Shown: positions 42,452 to 51,349 of the stretch, piece by piece
Numbering within the stretch: position 1 is the first letter of the stretch
Layout of the letters: each line of letters starts with the position of its first letter
Assembly (NCBI GenBank): GCA_009379815.1
Contig: WHSY01000005.1
Location: 32,141 to 96,140, forward strand
Direction: 5' to 3'
DNA length: 64,000 nt
Source: Pseudonocardiaceae bacterium
Lineage (GTDB): Bacteria > Actinomycetota > Actinomycetes > Mycobacteriales > Pseudonocardiaceae
The notes under the pieces: model-generated
Told to the model about the DNA's origin: nothing
The model's input: the letters and a program-made list of their open reading frames with translations, nothing else
The model's database searches: none
Position numbers and translations under genes: made by a program

Positions 42452-43129
42452 GTGATATCAGCGGTAGCGCGTCTGTCGGACCTCGCTGAAGGCCAGTGGG
42501 GTCTGATCACCCGCGCTCAAGTCCGCCAGCTGGACATCGCCTGGTCGACGCTGTCCCAGCTGGCCGGCCCGGAGGGCCCGCTGGAGCGTGTCGCCCATGG
42601 TGTGTACCGGCTGCGAGGCAGCGCAGACCCGGGCCACCTGTCACTACGTGCGGCGTGGCTGCAGCTTGACCCAGTGACCCCGGGCTGGCAACGCATCGGT
42701 CGGCCAGACCTCGCGCTGGTCTCACACGCGAGTGCAGCTGTGCTCTACGACGTCGGCGATCTGCGGGCCGACGTTCACGAGTTCACCCTTCCCGTACGGC
42801 GCCAGACCCGGCGCCGGGACGTACGCCTGCACCGCCGACAGATACCCGAGTCAGACTGGCTCGTGCTGCACGGCCTACCGGCCACCCACGCCAGTAGGAT
42901 GATCGCCGACCTGATCGCCGATCATCACGAACCCGAGGCGGTCGCCCAGGTGGTCCGCGACGTGCTCGACCGCAGGCACGGGCAGCCGCGCACCGTAGCG
43001 GACAAGCTCGGACCCCTCGCGGCCCGGTTCAACCTCCGCTCCGGGGATGGGGCCGCGCTGCTCGACCTGCTGCTGGCGATCAGCGGCGACCCCAACCGCG
43101 CGCAGCTCGTGACCCAGGCGCGGTCATGA
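42452..43129 (+). CDS. abiEi: AbiEi-family antitoxin, type IV toxin-antitoxin system
   Basis: 225 residues: an N-terminal winged-helix AbiEi_4-type domain (GLITRAQVRQLDIAWSTLSQLA; LERVAHGVYRL) followed by the antitoxin domain with HEFTLPVRRQTRRRDVRLHR and ATHASRMIADLIADHHEP. It would repress the operon and counteract the nucleotidyltransferase toxin. The GTG at 42452 directly follows the operator and a -10 element, implying a leaderless transcript; the longer frame from 42374 would read through the promoter. It overlaps the toxin gene (ATGA). Confidence 0.82.
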   Translation: MISAVARLSDLAEGQWGLITRAQVRQLDIAWSTLSQLAGPEGPLERVAHGVYRLRGSADPGHLSLRAAWLQLDPVTPGWQRIGRPDLALVSHASAAVLYDVGDLRADVHEFTLPVRRQTRRRDVRLHRRQIPESDWLVLHGLPATHASRMIADLIADHHEPEAVAQVVRDVLDRRHGQPRTVADKLGPLAARFNLRSGDGAALLDLLLAISGDPNRAQLVTQARS

Positions 43130-44052
43130 CTCTCACGCCCTACGGCCCGTATTCCAGTCCGGAAGCGCTCAACCGGGCGCTGACCGACCTGTTGCGCGCC
43201 CAAGTCCGGGAACGGCCCGGCCTGCAGGTGGACTCGCTGCGCAGGCAATTCGCCTACGATCGGCTACTGACGCGCGTCTTCACCAGCTCGCACGGCGATC
43301 AGTGGGTACTCAAAGGTGCCACAGCGGTACTCGCCCGGCTGGCCGGCGACGCTCGACATACTCGCGACATCGATCTCTATTACCGCCAAGGCAACGATCT
43401 GGCCGCGGCCGAGCATGCGCTCCGTGTCGCAGCCGCCAGCGGTATGGGTGACTTCTTCCGGTTCGAACTCAACACGGCCCGGCGAATCACAGCCGACGCG
43501 CACACCCTCCGACTACCCGTCATCGCCTACCTCGGGCTGCGGGAGTTCTCCCGCTTCCACGTCGACCTCGTGACCGACGTGGCCATGACCGCGCGCCCCG
43601 ACGAGGTCCCACCCCTCGTGCCGGTGGCCATCTCCGGAGCCACAACCACCACCTACCGCGCCTACCCAGTTGTCGATCACATCGCCGACAAGGTCTGCGC
43701 CATGATCGAGATCCACGATCGCGCCGACGGTCAGTCCAGGCCCAGCAGTCGCTACCACGACCTGGCCGACCTGGCTACCTTCGCCCGCACCGCAACCGTC
43801 GACGCGCACGCGCTCACCCACGCCCTGCGCTCGGAAGCCGACCGCCGCGGCGTGCAACTACCCGACAAGCTCGCCGTCCCGGACCCGAGTTGGGGCCCCG
43901 GCTACGCCCAAGTCACGCGAGACAACCCGCGCTTGGCCGACCGCGACCTCAACCAGGCCCTCGCGACCGCGGCCGCGCTCCTCGACCCCGTCCTCGAAGC
44001 GACTGCCGCCGGGACTTGGGACCCAGACCGTCGCATCTGGTCACCTCGGTGA
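43126..44052 (+). CDS. abiEii: AbiEii-family nucleotidyltransferase toxin
   Basis: 308 residues of the AbiEii/AbiGii nucleotidyltransferase family. WVLKGATAVLARL (60-72) and TRDIDLYY (79-86) form the GS/DxD-type active site. YPVVDHIADKVCAMIEIHDR and RYHDLADLATFAR are the conserved C-terminal segments with the catalytic Lys. It is full length. By family knowledge it modifies an RNA acceptor (tRNA in MenT-type relatives) and stops growth upon phage infection. It is cotranscribed with the antitoxin. Confidence 0.85.
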   Translation: MTLTPYGPYSSPEALNRALTDLLRAQVRERPGLQVDSLRRQFAYDRLLTRVFTSSHGDQWVLKGATAVLARLAGDARHTRDIDLYYRQGNDLAAAEHALRVAAASGMGDFFRFELNTARRITADAHTLRLPVIAYLGLREFSRFHVDLVTDVAMTARPDEVPPLVPVAISGATTTTYRAYPVVDHIADKVCAMIEIHDRADGQSRPSSRYHDLADLATFARTATVDAHALTHALRSEADRRGVQLPDKLAVPDPSWGPGYAQVTRDNPRLADRDLNQALATAAALLDPVLEATAAGTWDPDRRIWSPR

Positions 44053-44255
44053 ATGTGGTCACGCCGACGGGTTCCCGCTTCGAAATCAGATACCACCAGC
44101 GTCTCTGCTGTAACCACGGGGCTCTCACGACGGGCGTGGCGCAGAATGAGATCGGCGACCGGCTGCGGGGGTTGGCCGAGCTGCACGGCGGCGCCGTGGT
44201 CGACCTCGCCGCCGCGGTGGTCAGACCCACCGCAGCTGTCCGGCTACACACCTGA
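44049..44255 (+). CDS. Possible small coupled ORF, 68 aa
   Basis: A GTG at 44049 overlaps the toxin stop (GTGA) and opens a 68-codon frame with GC-rich third positions that ends just before the cupin gene. It has a Cys-Cys pair (RLCCNHG) and a valine-rich end. No family is recognised. It could be a real small protein or chance. Confidence 0.3.
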   Translation: MNVVTPTGSRFEIRYHQRLCCNHGALTTGVAQNEIGDRLRGLAELHGGAVVDLAAAVVRPTAAVRLHT

Positions 44256-44271
44256 ATGAGATGAGTACGGC

Positions 44272-44775
44272 ATGAGCTTTCGTCCCGACGAGCACGCAAG
44301 CACACCAGCAGGCCAGGGGCACGTCCCTGCGGATCCATTCCACCGGAGGCTGCATCACATCGGCCCGAGCATGGTCAGCGGGGACACGGCCCAGACCTCC
44401 GGCATGCGGCGGGTCGAAGCGATCAGCGGGAAGATCGTCGGTGCCCGGAATCTGTGGATGGGCCAGACACACGTCGCCGCGAGCACGTCCTCTGCGAACC
44501 ATCACCACGGCCACTCCGAGACCGCGATCTACGTCGTCAGCGGGCGACCGGAGTTCGTCTTCTACGACATCGACGCGGACGAACCGCACGAGGTCCGGCT
44601 GGTGACCGAGCCCGGCGACTACGTCTTCGTGCCGCCGTACGTCCCGCACCGCGAGGAGAACCCGCATCCAGACGAGGAAGCCGTCGTCGTCATCGCCCGG
44701 ACGACGCAGGAGGCGATCGTGGTCGACCTCCCCGACCTGCGTTGGCCCGGTGGTTCCTCGGCGTCCACGCGGTAA
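44272..44775 (+). CDS. Cupin domain protein
   Basis: 167-residue single cupin barrel. Metal-binding motif 1 is HHHGHSETAIYVVSG with the following acidic position, and motif 2 is PGDYVFVPPYVPHREEN. It resembles small cupins of unknown function. It lies between two abiE modules in the same direction. No functional link to them is evident. Confidence 0.78.
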   Translation: MSFRPDEHASTPAGQGHVPADPFHRRLHHIGPSMVSGDTAQTSGMRRVEAISGKIVGARNLWMGQTHVAASTSSANHHHGHSETAIYVVSGRPEFVFYDIDADEPHEVRLVTEPGDYVFVPPYVPHREENPHPDEEAVVVIARTTQEAIVVDLPDLRWPGGSSASTR

Positions 44776-44891
44776 CCCAACGACCCGTCCTGTACGGGTA
44801 AACGGGCTGCTAGCGGGCGTGCCACGCTGCGGGCTGGCTGGTACGGGTGAGTCAACGACACCCGGAGGGTCCACCGGATACTCAACCAGGA

Positions 44892-44940
44892 CTTGAGTTC
44901 GGCGGCGCGCTCTCGACTTGAACTCAAGATTTCCTATAGG
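44892..44940. promoter_or_regulatory. Inverted repeat operator and promoter of the second abiE operon
   Basis: CTTGAGTTC (44892-44900) and GAACTCAAG (44920-44928) are a perfect inverted repeat spaced by 19 bases, followed by TATAGG at 44935-44940 as a -10 element, 8 bases before the GTG of the second abiEi gene. The layout (9-base arms, about one-and-a-half to two turns spacing, leaderless start) copies that of the first module with different base content. Confidence 0.6.
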
Positions 44941-44948
44941 ATTCACCT

Positions 44949-45545
44949 GTGCCTGCCGCCCGCCGCGACCTACGACGACGCCTGTTCAGCCTGGCCGCCG
45001 GACAGGGCGGGTACTTCAGCGCGGCCCAGGCAAAGAAGATCGGGTACTCCTATCAAGCCCAAGCCCACCACGTCGGTGCCGGCAACTGGCTGCGCATCGA
45101 CCGTGGACTCTTCCGCCTTGCCGAGTGGGTGCCGGGGCTACACGACGATCTTGCCCGCTGGGCACTGTGGTCCCGCGGCCGCGGCGTCGTGTCCCATGAA
45201 ACGGCGCTGTCGGTGCACGGCATCGGCGAGTTCGAGTCCGCTCGGGTCCACCTGACAGTCCCACCCGAGTTCACCAAGCGCCACGATGCGGTAACCCTGC
45301 ACCGCGCCGAGCTAGTCGATGCCGATGTACTCGAGCACACCGGCTTCCGTGTCACGACCCCACTGCGCTCCCTCATCGACATCGCCGCCGGCGCGCCCGA
45401 CGAGGACCAGCTCGCCCGAGCCGTCGAAGAAGCCCGGATGAGTGGACTGGTGACACTGCGTCGGCTCCGGAGTCGATCCGAGATGGTCGACGCCACGGCC
45501 GCGCTGCACATCGAGCGGGCCATCCAGCGGGTGGAGGCGTCGTGA
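44949..45545 (+). CDS. AbiEi-family antitoxin (second module)
   Basis: 198 residues with a winged-helix N-terminal domain (LFSLAAGQGGYFSAAQAKKIG; IDRGLFRLAEW) and an antitoxin core (VSHETALSVHGIGEFESARV; GFRVTTPLRSLIDIAAG). Same fold as the first module but low similarity. The GTG at 44949 is probably leaderless. The frame is intact and overlaps the following toxin-like frame (GTGA), so a functional antitoxin is kept next to a damaged toxin gene. Confidence 0.78.
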   Translation: MPAARRDLRRRLFSLAAGQGGYFSAAQAKKIGYSYQAQAHHVGAGNWLRIDRGLFRLAEWVPGLHDDLARWALWSRGRGVVSHETALSVHGIGEFESARVHLTVPPEFTKRHDAVTLHRAELVDADVLEHTGFRVTTPLRSLIDIAAGAPDEDQLARAVEEARMSGLVTLRRLRSRSEMVDATAALHIERAIQRVEAS

Positions 45546-46403
45546 GGTACCAGACGCCGCATGCGCTGCGCATGGCACTCGAGCACAGGCTCTTGACTCG
45601 ATCGAACGAGTCCGGTGTCAGCCTCGACCGGCTGTGCCGGCGTGTCCTCTTCGAACGGGTCGTCGCCCGTCTCCAGGTGGCCGAACCGGGACGATGGGTG
45701 CTCAAGGGCGGCATGGCGCTCGAGGCCCGACTCCGTGACGGGGCCCGCCTGACCAAGGACATCGACATCGGGCTGCGCGACGACGTGGTGGCGGCAGGGC
45801 AGCTGCACGATCGGCTGATCGACGCGCTCACCGCGGACCCCGACAGCGACGGCTTCGTCATCGCCTGCGGACCGCCGGCACCGCTGCGGGAGGACGGCGG
45901 AGGCCATGTCACCTGGCGACTGAAGATCGAGGCGGAGCTGGCCGGCAAGGTCTTCGGTGGCATCCAGCTCGATGTGTCTCCCCGAACGCATGAACTCGCC
46001 GCGACGGATGTTCTCAGCTTGCCCAATTCACTCGACTTCGCCGACATCCCGCCCCCGTGGTGGAGATCATCGACGTGCACCGCCATGCTGCCGAGAAGCT
46101 CCACGCCATGCTCCGCGACTTCGGCGACCGCGAGAATTCACGAGTCCGGGACCTCGTCGACCTCGTCATCCTTGTCGAGCACGACCTGCTCGACCCGTCC
46201 GAGCTGGCTGCCTCGGCAGACGGGTCTGGGCCGAGCGTGACGGCGCAGAACCGCCGACTGTTCTCCCGTCCCTGCCGGAATCCTGGCCCGACCGCTATGA
46301 GCGGCTCGCCGCTGACCATAACCTGCAAGCCCAGTCGTTCCCCTCCGCAGTGGCGCTCGTCGCCGAGCTGTGGGCCCGAACGTTCCCGAGCGAGAAGACC
46401 TGA
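45542..46403 (+). pseudogene. AbiEii-family nucleotidyltransferase toxin with two frameshifts
   Basis: The toxin homology runs through three frames. Frame one gives WVLKGGMALEARL and TKDIDIGL (active-site segments) up to LDFADIP near 46055. Frame two continues VVEIIDVHRHAAEKLHAMLRD and RVRDLVDLVILVEHDLLDP. Frame three ends with VWAERDGAEPPTVLPSLPES to TGA at 46401. Each step fits a single missing base, the first beside the C-rich run CCCGCCCCC. The product as written would lack the conserved Lys-containing C-terminal part, so the toxin should be inactive. Confidence 0.75.
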
Positions 46404-46448
46404 GACATGAGCGTCATGGGCTCGACCGAAGAAGGCAAGCGCCAGCCC

Positions 46449-46490
46449 GCAAGTGCTCAATCGGACGCTGACCGGCTTGTTGCGCGCCCA
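46449..46490 (+). pseudogene. Fragment of a third abiEii-like gene
   Basis: These 42 bases match 43161-43202, near the start of the intact abiEii gene, at 36 of 42 positions by eye, all without gaps. The codons correspond to EALNRALTDLLRAQ. Flanking sequence does not match, so only a scrap is left. The remainder of 46404-46841 shows no gene; it presumably holds the promoter of the PEP-utilising enzyme operon. Confidence 0.6.
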
Positions 46491-46841
46491 GCGCGCTAGT
46501 CGAGGGTCGCCGGTCACGACCTCTCGCGCCAGCACCCACCGCGCCCGGCCACCCCCAGTCTCGTCCGGGCCATACCAACGATGTTATAGCTTGGCCTGAT
46601 TGCCGGTGGCAACCGCTGCTGAGGAACCCGTACGCAGCAGTTGAGCCTCTCGGTCTCGAGCACCCCTCACGCAGGAACGAGGCCGCCGGGAAACCGGCGA
46701 GCATCCTGTTGACCTCGCCACGGCCGCTGGATACTTTGGCGGACAGTCGACCGGCTAGCGGACACCCGCTGTTGCGCTCCGTGTATCCGTCGTGCCGCGC
46801 GTGCGCCTGCCGGGCGTTCGAGGACTACGAACAGGACCGAG

Positions 46842-48261
46842 GTGGTTTCGCTGAACACCCAGCCGACCCAGACGCTGTTCCCCGTCGACGAGTTCGTCCG
46901 CGACGAGGTCTACCCCGGCTACACCCCGTCCTTCGGGACGCAGCCGTTCGTGGCCGACCCGCTGCGCCCGTTCTCCAAGGCCGACAACGACCGCTTCTGG
47001 ATGCACGACTCGATGCACTTCGGCGCGGGGATGGTCCCGGCCAGCATCGCGCTGCTCGAGGACGCCCAGACCTGGGGCACCCAGCTCGCCGCCGAGATCG
47101 TCGGTGTGCCTCCGACCAGGGGGATGGTCAACCGGCTCGCAGGAACCCACGTCTACCTCGGCCAGCTCGACGTCCGGTCGCAGTGGCAGCTCGGCGCGCG
47201 GGCCGCGCGGTTCGAGACCTACGTCACGCCACTGCTGGAGAACTTCGACCAGTACTGGGGCAGGTGTGAAGCAGAGCTGCGGTCGGGCTACGAACACTTC
47301 GAGAACCTCGATCTCGACGCGATGTCCCCCGACGAGCTGTGGAGCAGCCTCAAGGACGCCTACGAGTTCCACCGGCGCGGCTGGTACCTGCACTTCGAGG
47401 TGATGTACGCGCTGGCCGCCAACTACGTTTCCTTCCACCAGCTCGCGCAGCAGCTCGGGCTCGACCCCACCCACGTGGCGCGCTACCTCGCAGGCAAGCC
47501 CACGAAGTACCTGGAGACCGACGAGCAGATGTGGCGGCTCGCCGGGCGGGCCCGCGAGCTCGGCGTGGCCGACCAGCTTACCGCCCCGCAGGACACCCAC
47601 TGCCGGTTGCAGGCCACCGCCGCTGGCGCGACGTGGTGGCGGGAGTTCGAGCAGTTCCTCGGGATCTACGGCTGGCGCACCGAGGAGACCTGCACGATCA
47701 ACACGCCACCGTGGATCGAGGACCCGACGCCGCCGCTGCACACCATCCGCGAGTTCCTCAACAAGCCCGAGGGCCACGACTTCGCGGCCACGCACCAGGC
47801 CGTCCTCGACGAGCGGGACCGGCTCGTCGAGGATGCGCGCCGCTCGATCTCCAACCCGTCCGACCGGCGGGCCTTCGACGACGCGCTCGCCGCCAACCGA
47901 GCGGCGAACTTCGTGTGGTGGAACGACGAGCAGCTCCGCCGAGGAGCTGACCGGGTTCCCGGCGTCGCCCGGGTCCGTCGAAGGGGTGGCCCGCGTGGTG
48001 GGATCCGCGCTGGAGCTCGACCAGGTCCACGCCGGCGAGGTGCTGGTGTGCGGGGGCACCACCACCGAATGGACACCGGTCTTCGGCCTCGTGCGAGCCT
48101 GCGTCTGCGACACCGGGGGCAGTCTGGCGCACGCCGCGATCGTCGCCCGCGAGTACGGGATCCCCTGCGTCGTGGGCACGGCCACCGGCTCCAGCACCAT
48201 CGCAACCGGCGACCGCATCCGGGTCGACGGCGACCGCGGCATCGTCCGGATCCTCCGATGA
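46842..48261 (+). pseudogene. PEP-utilising enzyme (phosphohistidine domain protein) with internal deletion and frameshift
   Basis: Frame one from GTG 46842 gives a helical N-terminal region (HDSMHFGAGMVPASIALLED; WYLHFEVMYALAANYVSFHQ) up to WWNDEQ near 47935. The mobile phosphohistidine domain ELTGFPASPGSVEGVARVVG ... CDTGGSLAHAAIVAREYGIP (the His is in SLAHAA) is in the next frame and ends at 48261. Relatives have about 100 residues between these parts, so bases were deleted and the frame shifted. The uninterrupted frame from 46842 to 49067 is an accident that fuses to the phosphatase gene. ATGA overlap with the next gene marks the original stop. Confidence 0.7.
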
Positions 48262-49067
48262 GGACGGAGCAGGCGCTGCAGGTGGCCGTCCGGGCGGCAC
48301 GAGCCGGTGGCCGGGTGCTGGCCGAGACCGACCGTCACGGCCTGGAGGTCACGCTCAAGGACGAGCGGGTCGACCTGACGACCTCGGCCGACAAGGCCTC
48401 GCACGAGGCGGTCGTCGCGGTGCTGCACGAGTCCTGTCCGGACCATTCCGTCGTCGGCGAGGACGGCACGGCAAGCGGCGCCGACACCGAGCACGTCTGG
48501 TACGTCGACGCACTCGACGGCACCAGCAACTTCGCGAACGGCCTGCCCTGGTACTGCGTGTCGGTCGCGCTGCGCTCCGGGCCCGACACCGTCGCCGGGG
48601 CGGTCTACGACCCCGTGCACGACGAGCTGTTCTCCGCCGGCGCGGGCCTCGGCGCGACGTGCAACGGCATCCCGCTGCACGTCTCGGCCACCGAGCGGCT
48701 CGAGCGGGCGCTGGTCGTCACCCAGTCCCAGACCTCCGACCCGGCCGTGATCCGCGAGTTCGTCACGCTGCTCGAGGCGCTGCTGAACCACACCGCCGGG
48801 GTGCGCTACCCGGGAGCGCCCGCGCTGATCCTCAGCCACATCGCCGCCGGCCACTTCACCGCCTACTGCGAGCGCTACATGGACCCGTGGGACATCGTCG
48901 CCGGGGCGCTCATTCTCGAGGAGGCGGGCGGGCGGCTGACCGGCTTCGACGGCAATCCGGTCGAGTGGCCGGGCCTCGCCGATGTCGTGGCGTCCAACGG
49001 CCCGATCCACGACGCCCTGCTCGCCGTCCTGCCCGAATCCCCGCAGCGATCGGAGGAGCGCCCATGA
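48258..49067 (+). CDS. Inositol monophosphatase family protein
   Basis: 269 residues. Metal-site motifs: EDGTASG after VVGE (GED-type Glu), WYVDALDGTSNFANGLPWYC (DPxDGTxNF variant DALDGTSNF) and YMDPWDIVAGALILEEAGG (WDxAAG). It would hydrolyse a phosphate monoester such as inositol phosphate or PAP. ATG overlaps the stop of the PEP-enzyme frame (ATGA) and its stop overlaps the MetE-like start (ATGA). Family and order suggest it works on a phosphorylated intermediate made by the PEP-utilising enzyme. Confidence 0.85.
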   Translation: MRTEQALQVAVRAARAGGRVLAETDRHGLEVTLKDERVDLTTSADKASHEAVVAVLHESCPDHSVVGEDGTASGADTEHVWYVDALDGTSNFANGLPWYCVSVALRSGPDTVAGAVYDPVHDELFSAGAGLGATCNGIPLHVSATERLERALVVTQSQTSDPAVIREFVTLLEALLNHTAGVRYPGAPALILSHIAAGHFTAYCERYMDPWDIVAGALILEEAGGRLTGFDGNPVEWPGLADVVASNGPIHDALLAVLPESPQRSEERP

Positions 49068-50104
49068 CCCCGTACGAGCCGCCGAACCGCCTGCCGGTCA
49101 CGACGACCGGCGGGTGGGCACGTCCGGGCTGGTACGAGCTGCTCGAGGAACCCGAGCGCGAGGGCCGCTTCGGGCCCGACGACCAGCGGGAGCTCTTCGA
49201 CGATTACTGCACCCTCGCGATCGCCGACCAGCAGGCCTGCGGGCTCGACATCGTCACCGACGGCGAGCACCGGCGCCGGGGCTGGATCGAGGCCATCACC
49301 GCCGCACTGCCGGGCCTGCAGCGCCGTCCCGCCACGCGCCGCCTCGGCCCGGTCGGCTACGACATGCTCGAGGTCTACGAGCTGCAGCGTCCGCTCGACG
49401 ATCTGGAGTGGATGTGGGATTTCGTCGGTGAGTACCGGTTCCTGGCTCAGCGCACCGATCGCCGCCCCCGGGTGGGCATGCCGGGCCCCTACGGCATGAC
49501 CACCGAGCTCGACTTCCGGCAGGTCTACCGGAGCCGCCGGGAGTGCGCGGAGGCGTTCGTCCCCGCGATCCGCCGGCACATCGAGGAGCTGGTCGCAGCG
49601 GGCTGCGACTACATCCAGCTCGAGGAGCCGATGACGCCGGCCTACGCCGAGGACGACCGCACCGCGGCCAGCATGGCGCAGGTGATCAACAAGTGCGTCG
49701 ACGGCATCAGCGGATGCACCTTCACGGTGCACGTCTGCTTCGGCTCGTTCCGCCGGCTGCCCTATGCCAAGCGCACCTATCGCCCGCTGTTCCCGGCGTT
49801 GCTCGACGCCAACGTGCACGGCTTCAGCCTGGAGTTCGGCGGGCGCGAGATGGCCGAGATCGAGATCGCGGGCGAGTGGGACCGCGATCGCCTGCTGTCC
49901 GCGGGCCTGATCGACATCAAGACCCACTACGCCGAGACCCCGGCGGACCTGACCGAACGCATCCGGGAATGCCTGCGCTACCGGGACCCGGAGCGGCTGG
50001 AGATCTCCACCGACTGCGGCCTGCGCCGGGTGCCGCGCAACCTCGCGCTGCAGAAGATGTCCGCCGCCTCCGAGGCGGCACGGAAGGTGCGCGCCGATGG
50101 CTGA
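49064..50104 (+). CDS. MetE-like (cobalamin-independent methionine synthase family) methyl/alkyltransferase 1
   Basis: 346-residue TIM barrel of the MetE C-terminal family. DIVTDGEHRRRGW at the N-terminus and Zn ligands HVCFG (H-x-C) and STDCGLR (Cys) are present, with a likely Glu in LEFGG. Short members of this family include archaeal-type MetE and epoxyalkane:CoM transferase, which activate a thiol on zinc. GGAGGAG precedes the ATG. It overlaps the next paralogue by 8 bases, so both are probably subunits or sequential enzymes. Substrates are unknown. Confidence 0.82.
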   Translation: MTPYEPPNRLPVTTTGGWARPGWYELLEEPEREGRFGPDDQRELFDDYCTLAIADQQACGLDIVTDGEHRRRGWIEAITAALPGLQRRPATRRLGPVGYDMLEVYELQRPLDDLEWMWDFVGEYRFLAQRTDRRPRVGMPGPYGMTTELDFRQVYRSRRECAEAFVPAIRRHIEELVAAGCDYIQLEEPMTPAYAEDDRTAASMAQVINKCVDGISGCTFTVHVCFGSFRRLPYAKRTYRPLFPALLDANVHGFSLEFGGREMAEIEIAGEWDRDRLLSAGLIDIKTHYAETPADLTERIRECLRYRDPERLEISTDCGLRRVPRNLALQKMSAASEAARKVRADG

Positions 50105-51191
50105 GCACTCGGCCGCCCACTACCGGGCCGACACGGTCGGCAGCTACCTGCGGCCCGACTACCTCCGCAAGGCGCTCGACGAGAACGTGCACGGCAGCGA
50201 GCTGCGCGACGTCGAGGATCGCGCCGTCCGCGAGGTGCTCGCGATGCAGGACGACGTCGGGCTGCCGGTCGTCACCGACGGCGAGTTCCGGCGACGGCTC
50301 TGGTACCACACGATCCTCGCCGTGGCCGACGGGTTCGACCCCGAGGGCTTCGACCGGGTCTGGACCGACGACAGCGGCCGCGAGGTGCACCACGGCTCCC
50401 CCGTCGTCGTCAGTCCGCTGCTGCGCAAGGCGCGCCAGGCCGACGTCGAGCTCGACTTCACCCGGCGCCACACCGCGCTGCCCGTCAAGGTCACGATGCC
50501 GGCGCCCACCAACTTCCTGAGCTACTGGACCGAGGGCGTCTCGGACCGGGCGTACCCGAACAAGCAGGCCTTCCTCGACGACCTGGTCGCGCTGATGAAC
50601 GCCGATGCCAGGAAGCTGGCCGCCGCCGGCGCCGCCTACCTGCAGATCGACGCGCCGAAGTACACCTTCTTCGACGACCGGCGGATGTATCCCGATCCCG
50701 ACCGGGCCGACGAGCAGCTCGCCGAGCTCATCCGCACCGACCTCCGGGTCTTCGAGGGCGTCAGCGGCGTCACCACGGGCGTGCACATCTGCCGCGGCAA
50801 CTACCGGAGCATGCACAGCAGCAGCACGCCGTACGAGCGGTTCGCCGAGACGCTGTTCCGCGAGGCCCGCTACGACCGCCTGCTGCTCGAGTACGACGAC
50901 GTGCGCTCGGGAGGATTCGAGCCGCTGCGGTTCGTCCCGGACGGGGTGACCGCCGTGCTCGGGCTGGTCACCACCAAGCGACCGGACCTGGAGGACACCG
51001 ACGAGCTGCGCCGCGCGATCGACGACGCGAGCCGCTACCTCCCGCTGGAGCGTCTCGCGCTGAGCCCGCAGTGCGGCTTCGCCTCGACCTACGAGGGCAA
51101 CGAGCTCGGCCCGGACGACCAGCGCCGCAAGCTGGAGCTCGTCGTCCGTACCGCCGAGTCCGTCTGGGGCACCACCGCACATCGAGTGTGA
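50097..51191 (+). CDS. MetE-like methyl/alkyltransferase 2
   Basis: 364-residue paralogue of the preceding gene. DTVGSYLRPDYLRKAL starts it, LPVVTDGEFRRRLWY follows, and Zn ligands are GVHICRGN (H-x-C) and SPQCGFAS (Cys). Glu in LLLEYDD is the likely fourth ligand. It is the last gene of the 46842-51191 operon. Tandem non-identical MetE-like proteins suggest transfer of a methyl or alkyl group between a substrate and a thiol cofactor. Confidence 0.85.
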   Translation: MAEHSAAHYRADTVGSYLRPDYLRKALDENVHGSELRDVEDRAVREVLAMQDDVGLPVVTDGEFRRRLWYHTILAVADGFDPEGFDRVWTDDSGREVHHGSPVVVSPLLRKARQADVELDFTRRHTALPVKVTMPAPTNFLSYWTEGVSDRAYPNKQAFLDDLVALMNADARKLAAAGAAYLQIDAPKYTFFDDRRMYPDPDRADEQLAELIRTDLRVFEGVSGVTTGVHICRGNYRSMHSSSTPYERFAETLFREARYDRLLLEYDDVRSGGFEPLRFVPDGVTAVLGLVTTKRPDLEDTDELRRAIDDASRYLPLERLALSPQCGFASTYEGNELGPDDQRRKLELVVRTAESVWGTTAHRV

Positions 51192-51349
51192 CCCTCGCGT
51201 GACCGGTATTTCCTGCACCGGGGAGTCGCCCCGCGGAGCGGACCGTTCGTCGGTTGGATTCGACCGCTGGCCGTAATTGTTGAGATTCGTGCGCGGAGTT
51301 GGTCGCGGTCGGCCCGGAAATTGTCGGGGGTGGGTCGCAGGATCGGGGC

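Noticed and set aside
46755..49010. 751-codon minus-strand ORF opposite the PEP-enzyme and phosphatase
   Set aside because: No domain; the opposite strand has conserved enzyme motifs. High GC makes long antisense frames common.
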